Source of the DNA: CBDFGT01 sp965247225
Lineage (GTDB): Bacteria > Pseudomonadota > Alphaproteobacteria > Rhizobiales > Rhizobiaceae
NCBI GenBank assembly: GCA_965247225.1
Contig: CBDFGT010000027.1
Span: forward strand, 1-64,000
Length of the DNA stretch: 64,000 nt
Direction of reading: 5' to 3'
Positions 63,368 through 64,000 of this stretch are shown here, piece after piece. Positions within the stretch are counted from its first letter, which is position 1. Every line of letters begins with the position of its first letter. A program made the position numbers and the translations under genes. The notes under the pieces are model-generated. The model worked only from the letters and a program-made list of their open reading frames with translations, did no database searches and was not told the DNA's origin.

Positions 63368-63970
63368 TCAGGCTTTGGCTTTTTCGTCGCCGGGCAGAAC
63401 ATAATCTGTTCCCTCCCAGGGCGACAGGAAGTCAAAATTCCGGAATTCCTGGCGAAGTTCCACAGGCTCATAAATAACCCGCTTGGCCTCGTCATCATAA
63501 CGCACTTCCACAAATCCTGTCGTCGGAAAATCCTTGCGCAGCGGATGCCCCTCAAAGCCGTAATCCGTCAAAATCCGGCGCAGGTCAGGGTGACCCGCAA
63601 ACAGGATTCCATACATGTCATAGGCCTCGCGCTCAAACCAGTCCGCGCCCGGAAATACCGAAGTTGCAGAAGGAATGGTATCCTCCTCGCCCACAGCGAC
63701 CTTCACGCGGATACGATGATTCTTCTTTGGTGACAGCAGATGATAGACAACATCAAAGCGCTCTTCGCGCTGGGGATAATCCACACCGCATATATCGGTC
63801 AAATTGACAAAGCCGCATTCCGCATCATCCCGCAAGAATGCCAGCAAACCGATAATCCTGTCGGCACGTGTGGTCACCGTCAGCTCGCCGAAAGCCACGG
63901 TTGAAGACAAGATCTGATCACCGCGGGCATCCGCAATATAGGCTGCCAATGTGTCGAGGGCCTCTGTCAT
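63368..63970 (-). CDS. nuoC: NADH-quinone oxidoreductase subunit C
   Basis: The 200-residue 30 kDa-type subunit has LTDICGVDYPQREERFDVVYHL, VFPGADWFEREAYDMYGI and LTDYGFEGHPLRKDFP. It is separate from NuoD, unlike the fused E. coli protein. ATG 63970 is chosen because AGGGG lies six bases upstream; ATG 63976 is directly at that site. Confidence 0.97.
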   Translation of the reverse strand: MTEALDTLAAYIADARGDQILSSTVAFGELTVTTRADRIIGLLAFLRDDAECGFVNLTDICGVDYPQREERFDVVYHLLSPKKNHRIRVKVAVGEEDTIPSATSVFPGADWFEREAYDMYGILFAGHPDLRRILTDYGFEGHPLRKDFPTTGFVEVRYDDEAKRVIYEPVELRQEFRNFDFLSPWEGTDYVLPGDEKAKA

Positions 63971-63985
63971 ATGCATCCCCTGCCC

Positions 63986-64000
63986 TTAACGCTCGATTGT
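63986..64000 (-). CDS. nuoB: NADH-quinone oxidoreductase subunit B, last codons only
   Basis: On the minus strand the window edge reads ACA ATC GAG CGT TAA, encoding Thr-Ile-Glu-Arg-stop, the usual end of NuoB. The stop lies 15 bases before the nuoC start. The assignment relies on position and these four residues. Confidence 0.75.
   Translation of the reverse strand, partial: TIER

Overview
The window is a piece of an alphaproteobacterial chromosome, most likely from the Hyphomicrobiales (Rhizobiales) and possibly near the Brucellaceae. The order-level call rests on content and order: pleD-divK-DUF3572-dinB; pyrB with a degenerate pyrC; plsY-dprA-topA-rnr; a full nuo operon with order-specific extra genes running into birA-rnj-mce-DUF1467; DUF6105, DUF1467 and DUF192 proteins; GTTC-N7-GTTC SOS boxes; and GANTC sites in the divK promoter. 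The family-level call is inference only. GC content looks moderate by eye.

Layout. 1-2500: the end of an amino-acid ABC transporter ATPase, then a restriction-modification pair on the minus strand, just downstream of tRNA-Arg(TCT). Both R and M are broken by one-base deletions. 2500-6100: an NDUFS4-like complex I accessory protein, tRNA-Pro, DUF192, a tandem cold-shock protein, glyoxalase I, a lipoprotein, tRNA-Glu and tRNA-Leu. 6200-11100: wrbA, a CinA-type protein, a universal stress protein, gpt, a Tet-like MFS pump and DUF6455. Identical FNR/FixK-like boxes lie upstream of the stress protein and DUF6455 genes. 11100-17200: GNAT, gatA, gatC, UPF0173, ruvX, two small membrane proteins and an AidB-type acyl-CoA dehydrogenase. 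17200-29500: a plus-strand run of pyrB, pseudo-pyrC, plsY, dprA, topA, rnr, DUF983, NUDIX, MFS and rpmG.

29500-31280 is an accessory patch: an IS110-family element with a complete DEDD transposase and a structured upstream segment likely to encode its bridge RNA, lying between two copies of a palindromic intergenic repeat. 31280-37310: pleD and divK (cell cycle and c-di-GMP), DUF3572, a HAD-like protein, a truncated acetyltransferase, SOS-controlled dinB and an L,D-transpeptidase. 37311-45080: dnaE; an unlisted 28-residue membrane ORF with a strong ribosome site and an SOS box; DUF5680 with its own SOS-like box; lolD, lolC and proS.

45480-64000 is one long minus-strand operon that reads nuoB(end)-C-D-[exported 82 aa]-E-F-[HhH protein]-G-H-I-J-K-L-M-N-birA-rnj-mce-DUF1467 and ends at a strong hairpin terminator. 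It encodes proton-pumping NADH:quinone oxidoreductase (complex I). nuoL carries a one-base insertion that splits it into two frames. With the two R-M deletions this makes three single-base indels, so either sequence errors or real decay must be considered.

The best candidates for something new are the SOS-controlled miniprotein, the twin helix-hairpin-helix domains inside the complex I operon, the structured element between nuoI and nuoJ, and the IS110 bridge-RNA region beside the repeat.
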